A stretch of 64,000 nt of DNA from Prunus persica. Lineage: Eukaryota; Streptophyta; Magnoliopsida; Rosales; Rosaceae. Shown in pieces: positions 42,791-54,479 of this stretch. Both the position numbers and the translations under genes were made by a program. Below the pieces are notes generated by a model. That model ran no database searches, was not told the DNA's origin, and worked only from the letters and a program-made list of their open reading frames with translations. The stretch covers positions 18,301,956 through 18,365,955 of the forward strand of contig NC_034014.1 of assembly GCF_000346465.2 (NCBI RefSeq), written 5' to 3'. Position 1 is the first letter of the stretch. The number at the start of each line of letters is the position of its first letter.

Positions 42791-43780
42791 ATGAGTAGGT
42801 ATGGGTTGAACCTTAGGCCGCAGCAGAAGAAGCAGCCAACAAGGCCTCCTCTCCCTAAACCTCTCGGTTTTGGCGATGATGATGACAATGACGTTGAGAA
42901 AGAAATTTCTCGCCATGCTTCCAAGAACAAGTCTCTCAAGGATATTGAGGAGCAGCAGAGGAAGGCGCTGGAGCAGGACCCATCGGTGTTCGACTACGAT
43001 GGAGTTTATGACGAGATGAAACAGAAAGCTATCCAACCTCGTGCTCAAGATCGTGAAGAGAGAAAGCCAAGATATATTCAGTATTTAATGAAAAAAGCAG
43101 AAGAACGAAACCGAGAGCATGAAATAGTATATGAGAGAAAACTTGCTAAAGAGAGAACCCAAGAGGATCACCTCTATGCAGACAAGGACAAATTTGTTAC
43201 AAGTGCTTACAAAAGGAAACTTGCAGAGCAGGCAAAATGGATGGAGGAAGAACGACTGCGTCAACTTCGTGAGGAGAAAGATGATGTTACCAAGAAGAAA
43301 GACTTGACTGATTTTTACTTCAACCTTGGAAAAAATGTTGCTTTTGGGGCAGAAGATGCCAAGTCAAGGAAGCTAGCGAAGCAGGCTGAATTAAGCAAGC
43401 TAGAGAAACATGAAGACAGACCAATTGCTATAGCATCGGAGCCATTGGAGTCTGACGGTTTGAAAGAGGGGCAGCTAGAGAAGCAGGTCAAAATGGACAA
43501 GCCAGAGAAACATGAAGACAGAGCAATTGCTTCAGCATCGGAGCTACTAGATTCTCCAGAGGTGATAGAGGGGCATCAAGAGGAAACTTTAACTATTTCT
43601 AAAAGTAGTGTTGAGCCCTCTGATGAAAAGCAAGCTTCAAACACGTTGGCACAGGACCACTCGTCAGTTGAACAGCCACCAGAAAACCAACCAAAGAGTA
43701 ACCATCATAAAAGAAGTGAAGATGCCCTAACTGCAGCGAAAGAACGCTATCTGGCAAGGAAAAGAGCTAAAGAACAGTGA
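42791..43780 (+). CDS. NSRP1: Nuclear speckle splicing regulatory protein 1 homologue (DUF2040)
   Basis: The 329-residue single coding exon starts MSRYGLNLRPQQKKQ, followed by PLPKPLGFGDDDDNDVEKEI. The DUF2040/CCDC55 core spans about residues 40-190: DPSVFDYDGVYDEMK, KPRYIQYLMKKAEERNREHE, YADKDKFVTSAYKRKL and DFYFNLGKNVAFGAED. It is strongly charged and predicted largely alpha-helical. NSRP1 acts in nuclear speckles and modulates alternative splice-site choice. Plant members are shorter than the animal protein, as here. Residues 194-260 hold a duplicated segment (KLEKHEDRPIAIASEPLES and KPEKHEDRAIASASELLDS). The C-terminus KERYLARKRAKEQ is conserved. The start is fixed by the family N-terminus. 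Confidence 0.92.
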   Translation: MSRYGLNLRPQQKKQPTRPPLPKPLGFGDDDDNDVEKEISRHASKNKSLKDIEEQQRKALEQDPSVFDYDGVYDEMKQKAIQPRAQDREERKPRYIQYLMKKAEERNREHEIVYERKLAKERTQEDHLYADKDKFVTSAYKRKLAEQAKWMEEERLRQLREEKDDVTKKKDLTDFYFNLGKNVAFGAEDAKSRKLAKQAELSKLEKHEDRPIAIASEPLESDGLKEGQLEKQVKMDKPEKHEDRAIASASELLDSPEVIEGHQEETLTISKSSVEPSDEKQASNTLAQDHSSVEQPPENQPKSNHHKRSEDALTAAKERYLARKRAKEQ

Positions 43781-43799
43781 ATGAATTTCTGCTTGTCGT

Positions 43800-44566
43800 A
43801 AAAGTTTGTAAAAACTAACAGAAAAGTAATGTTTCCACCCCCTTTCTTGCTCGTACAAGGATGCGATTTGGGATCAGATAATTTATTCTAGTTAGTACTG
43901 GTTGCCATATTTGACTTTTATTGTGCTTCTGTTTTCCAGTTTCACCATTTGACTTGAGCATGTTGCGTAAGGTGATTAAAGCAGTACAAAATCATGGCTG
44001 GTAAATTGTGTGGAAAAGAAAACACTACACTAATAAATAAATAACTGAAATATTTTTTAAGTGATACCATATCAATCTGTCATATTAAACCCCAGTTTTT
44101 TAAGAAACACCAAATGAGTTCATAATTCAGGTGCAAAAGAGCATACTGGTACTGAACATAGGTTTCTCAACTTCTGTGTGACGAGGAAAGTAGCACCACT
44201 AGTAAGTTTGAATTTTAAGACCTTTTTTTTTTTTTTTTTTTTTTGGGTTACAGTGGAATTGAACCTACCATCCACCCTTCACCCCTTCTGGTCCATACTT
44301 CTTCACCTCTACATGTTGGTAAATTTTTCTTTTTAAAGAAATCTATTAAGGGTTAATGGGTTAATCCGAAACATAAAATGGTGACCTTTTCTTGTGTCGT
44401 CTACAAAATATTGAAATGTTGTCTTAAAAAGTTCATGGAATCCACGAAACTGGGTAGGGCTTGTGGGCTAAATACCTCATAGGGCCGGACTGGGGCAATC
44501 CGAAAAGTGAAGTGATCCACTCCAAAGTGAGTGGGAGAAATTGTATTATATATATATATATAAGCT

Positions 44567-44595
<29 letters not shown>
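43800..44595. other. Region downstream of NSRP1
   Basis: It contains the 3' untranslated region of NSRP1 to about 43950, a T-run at 44222-44245, and (TA)n tracts at 44550-44600 bordering the foldback element. No gene is seen. Confidence 0.5.
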
Positions 44596-44599
<4 letters not shown>

Positions 44600-44605
<6 letters not shown>

Positions 44606-45003
44606 GAGCTTCCATTGAGAGATCCCTCAAATAAGTTATTTGAGGGACACCTCTTGTAGGCCCCACTCCGGATTGTATTTCACTAATCCAAACCGTCTAT
44701 TTTGTAGATACTCATTCAAAGATCATCTCTACAAAAAATCACTTGAATCCGATATCATGTGACCACTCAATTGAGTTATTGAAATTTTAGTACTTTTCTT
44801 AAAGCACCGTGTTCATTGATTTTGTAAGACACAATTGGATGTCGAAACGGTTTTCGATTTGTCTAATTTTGTGTAAGGATGATCTATGAATGAATACCTA
44901 AAAAATAGATGGTTTGGATTATTGGGAAAAGAATTGTAGGGTAACCTAAAGGGCGTCCCTCAAATAATTTATTTGAGGGATCCCTCAATAGAAGGGGACT
45001 GTA
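44600..45003. mobile_element. Foldback MITE with nested palindromes
   Basis: The ends ACAGAGAGCTTCCATTGAG and ACAGTCCCCTTCTATTGAG (reverse complement of the right end) start inverted arms of about 130 bp. Each arm contains its own palindrome CCCTCAAATAA...TTATTTGAGGG. Both sides lie in (TA)n tracts, consistent with insertion into a TA microsatellite. It is non-coding. The ACAGTCCC end resembles that of the MITE at 2560-2752. Confidence 0.75.
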
Positions 45004-45179
45004 TATATATATATATATATATATCAAGTAGTGGGGCAAATCCCCAAGAAACAGACTACACACCACTGGTCTAAACAGACCAATCTAGAATGAACAATTT
45101 CAAACAGATCATCGACAAGATAAGCACTTAACCAATTGGAGGCCTGCTTAACCAATTGGGAGAAAAATGAATGCTAGTA

Positions 45180-46022
45180 ATTTTCTTTCTAACTTTTTTT
45201 TTTGGATCTTTTCCTTTTTTTTGTTTGACATGTGTCATTCTCCTTACACTTAAAACAATATCATTAATATATTACTAGCCTCTCTGCACGCGCTTCCGCG
45301 CTTGCGAGAGGTTTTTTTTTAAAAAAATTAAAATTTATTTTAGAATTAAAAAAGATAATGGATATTTGTAAAAATAGGATCCATTATCTGAATTTTCTTT
45401 TATTTTTAATTTTTTTAATACGAAAAATTGTGAATTTACCATATTATCCTCATTTAATTAATAATTTCAATTCTTAATGTTTGCATTAACCAAGGGCATT
45501 TTCTGGTATTTTGAATATTTCACCATTCTCTGCCTTTTGCTTTATATATACAGATACAAGCTAACCTTTTCTTTTCAAGTTTACTCTTATTAAATGTATT
45601 CAATTTATCCAAAAAATTTCACAACTTTCTTACCATCTTATTAATTTTTTTCTAAGGTCAATTATTTTTTTTAAAGAAAATATCTTCTTTTAAGAGGAAA
45701 TGTCCCTTTCTTTTTTTCTTTTTTTAACAAAAATGGTTTATATAGGAAAAAAAAAAAAAAGTCCTTTGTGTTTAAAAAAAAAACTGGACATTTCCTCTTT
45801 TTTGAAAAAAGCAGACATTTTCTTTAAAAAAATAATTGATGTTTAAAAAAATAATAATAAGATGGTAAGAAAGTTGTGAAATTTTTTTAGATAAATTGAA
45901 TACATTTAATAAGGATAAACTTGGAAAGAAAAAGTTAACTTGTATAATGTATTAATAACATGGTTTTAAGTGTAGGAGAATAACACATGTCAAGCAAAAA
46001 ATGGAGGAGATCCAAAGGAGAA
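45180..46022. mobile_element. Large foldback element
   Basis: The left arm (GACATGTGTCATTCTCC, then TTACACTTAAAAC, and ATGTATTCAATTTATC further in) is mirrored by the right arm (reverse complement GACATGTGTTATTCTCC, TACACTTAAAAC, ATGTATTCAATTTATC). The arms exceed 150 bp but are interrupted on the left at about 45279-45545 by unrelated sequence that begins with a GC-rich hairpin. The centre is A/T homopolymer-rich. It is non-coding. Confidence 0.7.
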
Positions 46023-46344
46023 GGTTAAAGATAAGGTTGGTAGCATTATCGCTTCTGAAACATGGGAGTGTGTGTGTAGTGCGGAGAGTGGTAACAACCT
46101 TTTGCATTGCAATTGACAAACATGGCCATAAACGTAAAAATTGTCACTCGGGGAGCAAAAGGATTTTAGTTTTGGCATGAGACAAAAAGAATTGAAATTA
46201 CAATAATTAATTAAACAAACCTCAGCACATACCAAAAGCCAAAATGACGTGCTGATTGGATATATTAGTAGAGTCAGCTAGAAAAAGTCTTTAAGAGCAT
46301 TTTTACATATTAAATCACACTGGAAATATAACATTTTCCCTTCG

Positions 46345-49300
46345 TTACTCACTTTCATCATCACTTTCCTGTATGTCTAAATGATTCATATTCCTTTCCA
46401 GTGGTGGAAGTCCGTCGTCGGAATCATAAGAGCCCTCATCTTCTCTGAGGGATGACTCGTCCGCTCCTGTAACAGAAAAAAAGCAAACATATGGTGAGAC
46501 TCGCATAACTTTCTCAACAAAGATGGCTCTTTAAAGATCATCCTCATTCGATAGAAACACACAGATCGCCCTAAGGCCGAGGCACGGCTTTGCCACAAAA
46601 AAGGTATGGCCCTTCACCACCCACCAGCTGGATGTTAAGATGGATAAGATGATGGAGCAAAACAGAATACTCCATGAAAATGTAAAGGATTAAAAAAAAA
46701 ATGCACCCTGAAATCTAATGGGACAGAAGTTGAAACAACAGATGAACCAGCCCCGTATAATGTAAAGAGTATCTATTCTGTTGTTTAAGAGTGAAAAATA
46801 CCTTTCACTTCTGCAGGAACCTTTGGAAGTTGACTATTTTGTGAAAGCCAATCATTTTGGACTGAAATAATATCAGCACTATTTTCACATTTAGAGTATG
46901 CCTTTAGAAGTTCCCTGCATCGGTTTAAAATGCCAATGGTTGAACAGTATTAGAGACATAAAAGTCAAGAATAATTGTGTAGTTTGATAAAGATTGAGAG
47001 TAATCCCAATATACTATGGAAAATAATTTGGAGATTACTGAGATACCACCATGATACTGGGTGGTCATTATGAACTTTAAGCAGTTGGATATAGTTGAAT
47101 TTCAGTCACTAATCTCGTTAGAAAATGCTAGTCAATCTAGAATTGTATGGAATTTTCCTTTTTAACTGAGCAAACAAATCAGAACGAAATGACAACCCAG
47201 GTCAATGTGAAAGTTCAAAACACAAAACGGGCTTTAGATGGATTTTCTCACTCAGCCATACGTTTAAGATATGATGCTGGACCCGTGTCACTGAAAGTTA
47301 GACTTCATTTTGTGAATTGGGTTTACATATTCTAAGTCCGCTATGGGTTTCAACTGACATAGCTCGAATTTCTTGGCTGGAATATGAATTCTAAAGTTCA
47401 TATTATGCAAAAGTAAATAAACAATTCAACAAATGAACTAAACCCATACCTGTTGAGGGACAGGAAACCATGACCCCATTTGAACTTTCCAAGCAACAAA
47501 TTTGCAGTTTCTTCTTCCCCACTGTGAAATCATATAAAATAAAATAAAAAACATTTGAAAAAAATTCAACTGCATGTCTGGCAGATAACATATCAAACTG
47601 TTGGGCCAAATAGATAAATAATTTCATCACAAAGAGTTCACAAAGATGAATGGTAGCACCCTTTAAAGCATACCAAAGGCTTGGGAGAAAAAAGGCTCCA
47701 AACCTAAGCCTTGATTAGGTTGGGCCTACTTGGGTCAGTAGGTTGTACTGCAGTAGCGCAACAGCCTTACTTTTATTATTATGGGAAAGCATATAAGTCA
47801 TAGATCTTTAATATCTCTCATACAATTACAAAAATATGTAAAAGAAACAGGCATGACAGATTGCACTGGTGTAAGGTCCAAAAAGACATCAGCAATAAAA
47901 TAAAAAAAATTTCTCACTCCACAAGGTAAAGCAAAGAGTTTTTAGTACCATATGAATAAAGCTGCAGATAATGCCTCCACACAAGATAGTTGACAGGGTC
48001 GACCATAATTTACCGGATTTGCTGCTACAAGCCAAGGCACTGCAATTATATGATTTGTAAATTTTAGAGACCTGGTAAGAAGAAAACCGTCGAACACGGA
48101 AATTCAACTCCATGCATGCATAGCAGTACCATAAGTGCAGTAAATTTTATGACCCATAACAACACCATATAACATAATTATCATAGGCAGTACCATATAA
48201 AAATGAGAAGCAAGGTTGTTATTCGTTTAGACTAGTAGCATTAGCACATTTTTTTAAATGAAAATATGAAATTCTATTTCATAAGAAAGACTGTACAGTA
48301 AAGTGGGCAAGTAATCTACAAAGAGCACAAAAACATTAATACAGACAAATACATCAAGATTAAGAAACCAAAATTAATCAAGATACTGCAGCCTTCCTAT
48401 ATATGAAATTCTATTCATAAGAAAGACTGTACATAAAGGGTAGCTCAGCCTGCAAGCCTTGCATAGCAGCTCTGTGAGCTACTTTATTTGTGTTCCTGCT
48501 TACAACAGCTATTCTAAGACTGCTAATTGTATGCAGCTGGTCAAAACACTGACATGGCAGGTCCCAAATGTCCCCATCCACTAACTATAACATCTACAAG
48601 GAATGATCACACCAAAATGATCTTTGTCCTTAGAATGAGTCCATGGTGAGAGAGCTCGGTGTCACACCCACTTCCACAAATGTGATGGCATTTTTCAAGA
48701 CACTCATATCAAGCTTTGATCTTGGAGCCAAACCAGTCATGTTTAAGAAACTACATAACAATAAACATAAAGCCAGACAAATAAAGAAAACTAAATAACC
48801 ATTCTTTTGCAATTTTGTTCAATCCTTCTCTCCTTCCTAGTCACTAACAGTCAGTACTTTTTCAGTTTCATCTTTTGCTATGATACTAGCACTCGTATTT
48901 GTATTTTCTTTATTTTATGAGTAACTCACACACTCCAAAAACAGAGAATAAGTGTGGGTGAGACTTCAGAGGCTTTCACTGTGGCATATGAAAAATGTAC
49001 CCTCATATTTAGTGTTTTCATAATTATCATATATATGGCTCTTTACATTTCAACTACTATAAAAATCCAAAAATCCACATATATATATATATATAGATAA
49101 ATCAGTATGTCCGCACATATATATTTATTTTTTAATAGACATGTGGGACATTCCTGGTTGTGTGTACCCACAAATTATACTTTAAATCAGATAATTCAAG
49201 TAAGCTAATTGATTGAAGAACTAAAGCTCATACAGAGGCGAGGAGCAGTGCAACGCAGCTTCACAAACGGTACATCATCCAAGCGTGCCCAAGAGCAATC

Positions 49301-50978
49301 CACAACAGCTAATCCTTTTCTCTGGATTAAGCTATAATCTTCTCTTGAGACACAAAGCGTCCCAACTGGACTGCAAAAATGGAAAACACCATTAGTAAAA
49401 TAATTCATATATGACGGGAACGCAGCAGGATAAAATGATTCAGTATTGCCCATTACACCATCAGAAAGGTCAAATGCTCACTTGATTTTTGGTATATAAT
49501 TTATTTCTTTTTCCTGTATAATATTCCAGGGCATGCAGATGATGATATAAAACTAACACAATGCAACATGACATCATTCTAGAAAATTAATTAGCATCAT
49601 AGATAAAGTAAGGTACCTCAAAACAATTCCTCCAAAACCATTATTGACACGCAATTCCTGCATGAAGTAAGAATGTTAATGCTAAGCTTCTACAAAAGAC
49701 TTTTCATCATTTATAGTTGGCATCCTTGCATTTCACTGAAAAAAAATGTTACGAGACCTATGCCTCTTTTAAATACTTACTTTTTACCATTGGAAAAAGT
49801 CATATCCAAAATATCTGATAAATATTCCACTTCCACTACACTAGTGATATTTCCATAAAGTAGAGATCCTAGTGCCAATTGATAACCTCAAATATGATGA
49901 ACAATTTACCATCCACATTAAAGATGCAAATTTTATAGACATGGCATTAAATACCCCAAGCCAATTCTGATTTAATAAAAGAAATTATTGTTTGAAAAAA
50001 AAAAACCCCCAGCTAACATAGAAATTCAAATGCAAATGAGTAATTCAAAAGGAAAACGTAGCTGGATACTTACTTTCAAAAACCCAAATCTTGAAAGCTT
50101 GCGTCCTGTGCACTTTTTTGCATCACATTGGCCAAAATCCTGAATCAACAAAATAGCACCAAATGATTTCACGTTCAAAGACTAGATTGAAGTTGAGGAT
50201 GATATTTCAAAATCCATTTCACACGCAGAATAATGCAGAGTAAGCCAAAGGTTTGGACTTTATCTAGAAATAAATTAACCAATATCTTTTTCAAAAGATT
50301 TATATAACTCAAATCTCAAACTAGAACTGGAAAAGAAGGGCAGAAGAAAACAATCGAAGCCCCTTCTAAACATGAATGTGATATAACACAGAAGTGATTA
50401 CAGTTTAACTATAACCCAAAATAAGAATAAAAAATTAATATTATGTGGGAAAAAAAAAACATCCACAAAAGCATACCAATTTCAAGAGGGTCACTCAATA
50501 ACAAAATCGCAAAGAAACAAGCAAAAAAAAATCGAAAGTTAGGGAGAAACAAATTAGTTCGTAGTAAATCAACAAGAAAAGAAATGCATACCCACATTGC
50601 AAGCTGGATTTTGGGACCCGTTGGCTCCTCTTCCGTAGCTGAAGTAACAATAAACCCATCAATCACTAAAACTCAAAACCCAAAATACCACAGCTGGAAT
50701 TATAACAAACACTTTATAGCCCAACCCTAATGCAAAAATGAAAAATTAAAGCTGATGAATTGGCACCTTGATCAGATGGTAGAGAATCACCTTCACTGAA
50801 AAAATAAAAAAAATAAAAAAGATAAAAAAGAAAGATAGGGAAGATGATCAAGAGCAACGCGGTGAATTTGGTGTAAAATAGAAATGGAATAATGAACTTA
50901 CTGTGGAAGATGGTTATTGGTCCGACTAGATTGTCCACGATGGGGCTTGTGGTTCTTGAACCGCTTGTTGTTACCCAT
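46345..50978 (-). CDS. TSR3: 18S rRNA aminocarboxypropyltransferase TSR3
   Basis: Ten coding exons join in frame: 50978-50902, 50795-50767, 50638-50592, 50139-50074, 49657-49617, 49370-49234, 48039-47949, 47521-47450, 46914-46802 and 46466-46345, giving 264 residues. After a basic N-terminus ([16 protein letters not shown]), the RLI/DUF367 core is complete: [72 protein letters not shown] and [16 protein letters not shown]3 transfers the aminocarboxypropyl group of S-adenosylmethionine to a modified pseudouridine of 18S rRNA late in small-subunit assembly. The acidic C-terminal tail (ESDDESE) is usual. Older annotations call it RNase L inhibitor-related. Confidence 0.95.
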
Positions 50979-51079
50979 TTTTTGTTTTTGTTTCTGCAGA
51001 AAACCCAATACTGGGAATGGGCTGGTTGTGCAGATGGTGCCGATGTGGTTTTAGCTTTCACAGGAGGGTTTTAGTCGGT

Positions 51080-52260
51080 ATATGCACCAGACGTTTGTGG
51101 CGGGTAGGTTTCTTTGTCTTATTTTTTAGAGTAATTTTCATTTATTACGTTGAAGTTTAACCAATTTTATCGATACATCAATATTTTTCGTTTCAGTCAC
51201 TATCAAAGTCTATGATTTTGAAAATATTTGTGAGCTAATAAATATTGTGACTTCAGAAAATTTATAATAATTAGTAAAAGAAAATTAAATATACCATATT
51301 TTTTAAGTTATAATAAGTTACTATATTATTTTACATTTTATACATATGGATAAGATATATAAGTTCGATTAATAAATAAAAATAAGATATATGAGTAACT
51401 TAGTACTATATAGAAAAAATTCCTATAAAGTTCAAACTTAGTATCACATATAATGAACAATATTAAAACTCAATAGTGAATAATAATACAACTCCATAAT
51501 ATATGAACCAAAAAAATACAACTCCACAATACAATAATAAATAACATTAAACTGATTAAATTTATCTAGGGAATTTTTTTATAGGGAAATTTATCCTAGG
51601 GAATATTAAAATAAAAAGTAACATTAAATTTTGCTTTTAGAAACTTTAAAGACGTTATAAATGTTAGACGTTGTAGCTTAAGATCACAAACTTGTTTGCA
51701 GTGTGTTGAATAAGGCTTAGCAAGAGGAAGGGAATGGAAGGGGTTCGAATCCCCTTATGTGTGCAAGCGCTTTCTTAGCATTTTTCATTCCCGTTTACTT
51801 GCGCGTGAAGGAAATTATCGCCTTTGATATTATCGCGAAAACATAATATCGGCAAAAATGTTGATATATGGACGATAACTAAGTAGATATTTGTTAAAAT
51901 ATCCCTCCTTTAAAAAAATGATATTACGATAATATCGATATTTTGGAAATTAAGGGACCAAAATGCCAATCGAGCCGAAGTCTGAACCACCACCCATGTC
52001 TAGTCCTAACCTTGTATTCTTAATTCTCTAATTAGATCCTTGTTGTCGAACCTAAATTAAGCATTAGAAATTCATTAAGCATAGAGATGAAAAAGAAAGT
52101 AGAGAACCTCACTATTTATAGGCATAAGAGAAGAGAAGGGAGAGGAGCTCTAGAGAAGTGTTTGAGAGCTTCCCCATGGGGTGTGTTTGTAAGCTTGGAG
52201 AACCTCAATATTTATAGGCATAAGGGAAGTAAAAATTTGATTTGGGTATTGCCTCTACCT
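51080..52260. other. AT-rich intergenic with small repeat fragments
   Basis: Sequence at 51120-51640 is plain AT-rich. A SINE-like piece at 51690-51790 contains the B-box GGGGTTCGAATCCCC. At 51815-51950 the ATATCG-rich sequence (GATATTATCGCGAAAAC, ACGATAATATCGATATTTTGG) resembles one end of the hAT MITE at 2962-3890. At 52090-52230 there are two copies of GAACCTCA.TATTTATAGGC, a possible LTR or leader repeat. Confidence 0.45.
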
Positions 52261-52261
52261 A

Positions 52262-52665
52262 CACTACAACAAAAGTGTCTTTTTATGACATAGATTTAAT
52301 GACACATTGAAAATACACATCATTAAATGTCATTATCTATGACACGTTTTTAAAATGTGTCATCGAAGTGAGTTTACGACACCGTTATCACGACACTCGC
52401 TTGATGCGTCATTAAAATCGTTTTCAATGACACGGGATGTGCGTCATTGTTTCTTTTACATTTTGACGATGCCTTTCATACGTCGTTAAGATTTTTTTCC
52501 ATACTGCTTGTTGTGAATCTAAAGACGTCGTCTATACATCATGAAACATCTGTACGATGATGCATGACCTGCGTCATAGATGTACCCCACAAATTTTCTT
52601 AATTTAACGACGTCCTCTACACGTCATGAAACAGTTATACGACGACATGTGATCTGCGTCATAGA
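52262..52665 (+). mobile_element. CACTA terminus of a second family
   Basis: CACTACAACAAAAGTG at 52262 is a typical CACTA end. It is followed by short repeats of ATGACAC, TGTGTCAT, GACGTCGT and TGCGTCAT in both orientations. No opposite end is found: the sequence changes abruptly to a copia gag remnant near 52666. It is a different family from the one at 21961. Confidence 0.6.
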
Positions 52666-52820
52666 TGTAGAATGGTAGTAACAAGGTTGGTACTGGAAAC
52701 GACTTTGTCAATGGAGGCAAGTGCATCGGCCAAGGATTTGGCATGAGTGAGGTATTCATCAATAGTTTTGGAACCTTTTGACTGATCCATCAAAAGAATA
52801 AACTGAGATACATAGGACAT
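52666..52820 (-). pseudogene. Ty1/copia gag remnant
   Basis: The minus-strand frame contains FILLMDQSKGSKTIDEYL and HAKSLADALASIDKVV, matching the gag (UBN2/retrotran_gag) region of plant copia elements. It lies just downstream, on the same strand, of the primer site and LTR at 52858-53061. The remaining gag and pol are absent. Confidence 0.7.
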
Positions 52821-52868
52821 ATCAAAAAAAAATTGAGGAGAAAAGATTATGGTTTTAGGCTAATACCA

Positions 52869-53061
52869 TGTAGAAATATGATTCTTGATACTCATTGAGG
52901 TAAACAAAGTACAATTATATACTATGCATATTGGTATACAAATGGAACATATATCTAGGAAATCAATGACATGAGTTGACTATCTTATACACTTGATTAC
53001 ATATGAGGAGATTAAGGAAAATCAATGGAGAGATTGTTGGGATTCGATAGCTATGTTAACA
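52869..53061 (-). repeat. Copia LTR with adjacent primer-binding site
   Basis: Read on the minus strand, the LTR starts TGTTAACATAGC and ends TTTCTACA (193 bp, TG..CA). It is followed immediately by TGGTATTAGCC (52868-52858), close to the tRNA-Met primer site TGGTATCAGAGC. It fits the 5' LTR of the element whose gag remnant is at 52666-52820. No second LTR is found. Confidence 0.75.
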
Positions 53062-53240
53062 CATACCTTAAAGTATCTAGAGGACAATAAAAATAAGCGT
53101 AGTTTTCGGGTAAATACTTTATAACTAGTAATATATTTTAGAAAAAATAATAAATATTGATATTATATATTGTTGGAAATTTTTCAGAGAAAGAAGCTAA
53201 GAAGTTTATGGATCCTGGCATTAGAGGGCAGTATGCCTCT
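53062..53240 (+). repeat. Dispersed repeat shared with 58790-58970
   Basis: Both stretches contain ATAACTAGTAATATATTT, GATATTATATATTGT and AAGAAGCT.A.AAGTT.ATGGATCC in the same order and strand. The part GAGGGCAGTATGCCTCT after 53225 recurs at about 60607. They are likely pieces of one unidentified element. Confidence 0.55.
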
Positions 53241-53399
53241 GCAGCGGGTTTTGAAAAAGCGAGAGTTTCCTTTTTCCTCAGCTTGTTTCCTTTCAAAAAA
53301 TTTGATTTTGATAGTTTGGGCTAAAGAGCTGGTGGCTAGAGCTCCAAAAAGTATCATAGAGTATATTTTCTTTGACATTTGGGTTATATAGCTACTAGC

Positions 53400-54300
53400 A
53401 AAAGCTCTAAAAAAATATATTATAGAGATTATGATTTTCACGTCAGTAATGAAAAAAGGGTTTTCTATGTGTTTTTTTTCTTTTTCTTCTTCCTTCGGGT
53501 TATGTGTTTCTCTTTGAATGTTTTTATTATTTATTTTTCACAAATCCTTGATATTTGGACTTGTAGCTAATGGCAAAAGCCCTAAAAATCTTGATTTTTT
53601 TTATCATTTTTTCTTTTTCTTTTTCTTCTTCCTTTGGGTTATGTGCTTTTTTGTTTTTGTTTTTTGGTTACAAGGTTCTGTGCTTCTCTTTGAATGCTTA
53701 TCAAAGACAGCTGCTGCTTTAGCTTTAGCCACTCGAATTTTATTTTTCTATGTTTTTTTCTTTTTCTTTTTCCTTCGAGTTCTGTGCTTCTCTTTGAATG
53801 CTTGTCAAAGAGAGCATGATGCTTCAACTTCAGCCACTCGAATTTTCTTTTTTCTTGGGTTTCTTTCCTTCTCGTTTCCTTATAAAAATCTTGATTTTGA
53901 CATGTTAGGCTAAAGAGCTGCAAGCTAGCTCCAAATCTTTGATATTTGGGTTTGTAACTAGTGGCAAAAGCCCTAAAAATCTTGATTTTTATCCTTTTTT
54001 CTTTTTCTTTTTCTTCTTCCTTCGGGTTCTGTGCTTCTTTTTTTTTTTTAGTTACAAGATTCTATGCTTCTCTTTAAATGCTTATCAAAGAGAGCTAATG
54101 CTTTAGCTTTAGCCACTCAAATTTTTTTTCTATGTTTTTTTCTTTTTCTTTTCCTTCGGGTTCTGTGCTTTTCTTTGAATGCTTGTCAAAGAGAGCATGC
54201 TGCTTCAACTTCAGCTACTCAAAATTTCTTTTTATTTGGGTTTCTTTCCTTCTCGTTTTCTTTTAAAATATTGATTATAGAGACTATAAATTTCGTTTCA
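53400..54300 (+). repeat. Pyrimidine-rich tandem repeat
   Basis: A unit of T/C-rich sequence, then CTTCGGGTTCTGTGCTTC, TCTTTGAATGCTT and GCCACTCGAATTTT occurs at least four times (about 53690, 53785, 54060 and 54165), in longer and shorter forms. The open frames here are artefacts of TTT/CTT-rich repeats. Confidence 0.7.
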
Positions 54301-54479
54301 AAAATAAAAAAAGTATTTACCCTTCTATTTTTGTTCTTTTTCTTTTATCCTTCGAGTTCTGTGCTTCTTTTTAATGCAATATTTTTAAAAAATTTATACA
54401 TTGCTCTTGGTTTTGTTGTTTTTTATATGCATTTCTTTTCTTGTTTCTTTTATTTTTTGTTGAGTCTTCTTGTTCCATT

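Noticed and set aside
51690..51790. Possible tRNA gene (GGGGTTCGAATCCCC)
   Set aside because: It has a B-box-like stem-loop, but no matching acceptor stem or anticodon arm can be drawn; a SINE-like relic is more likely.
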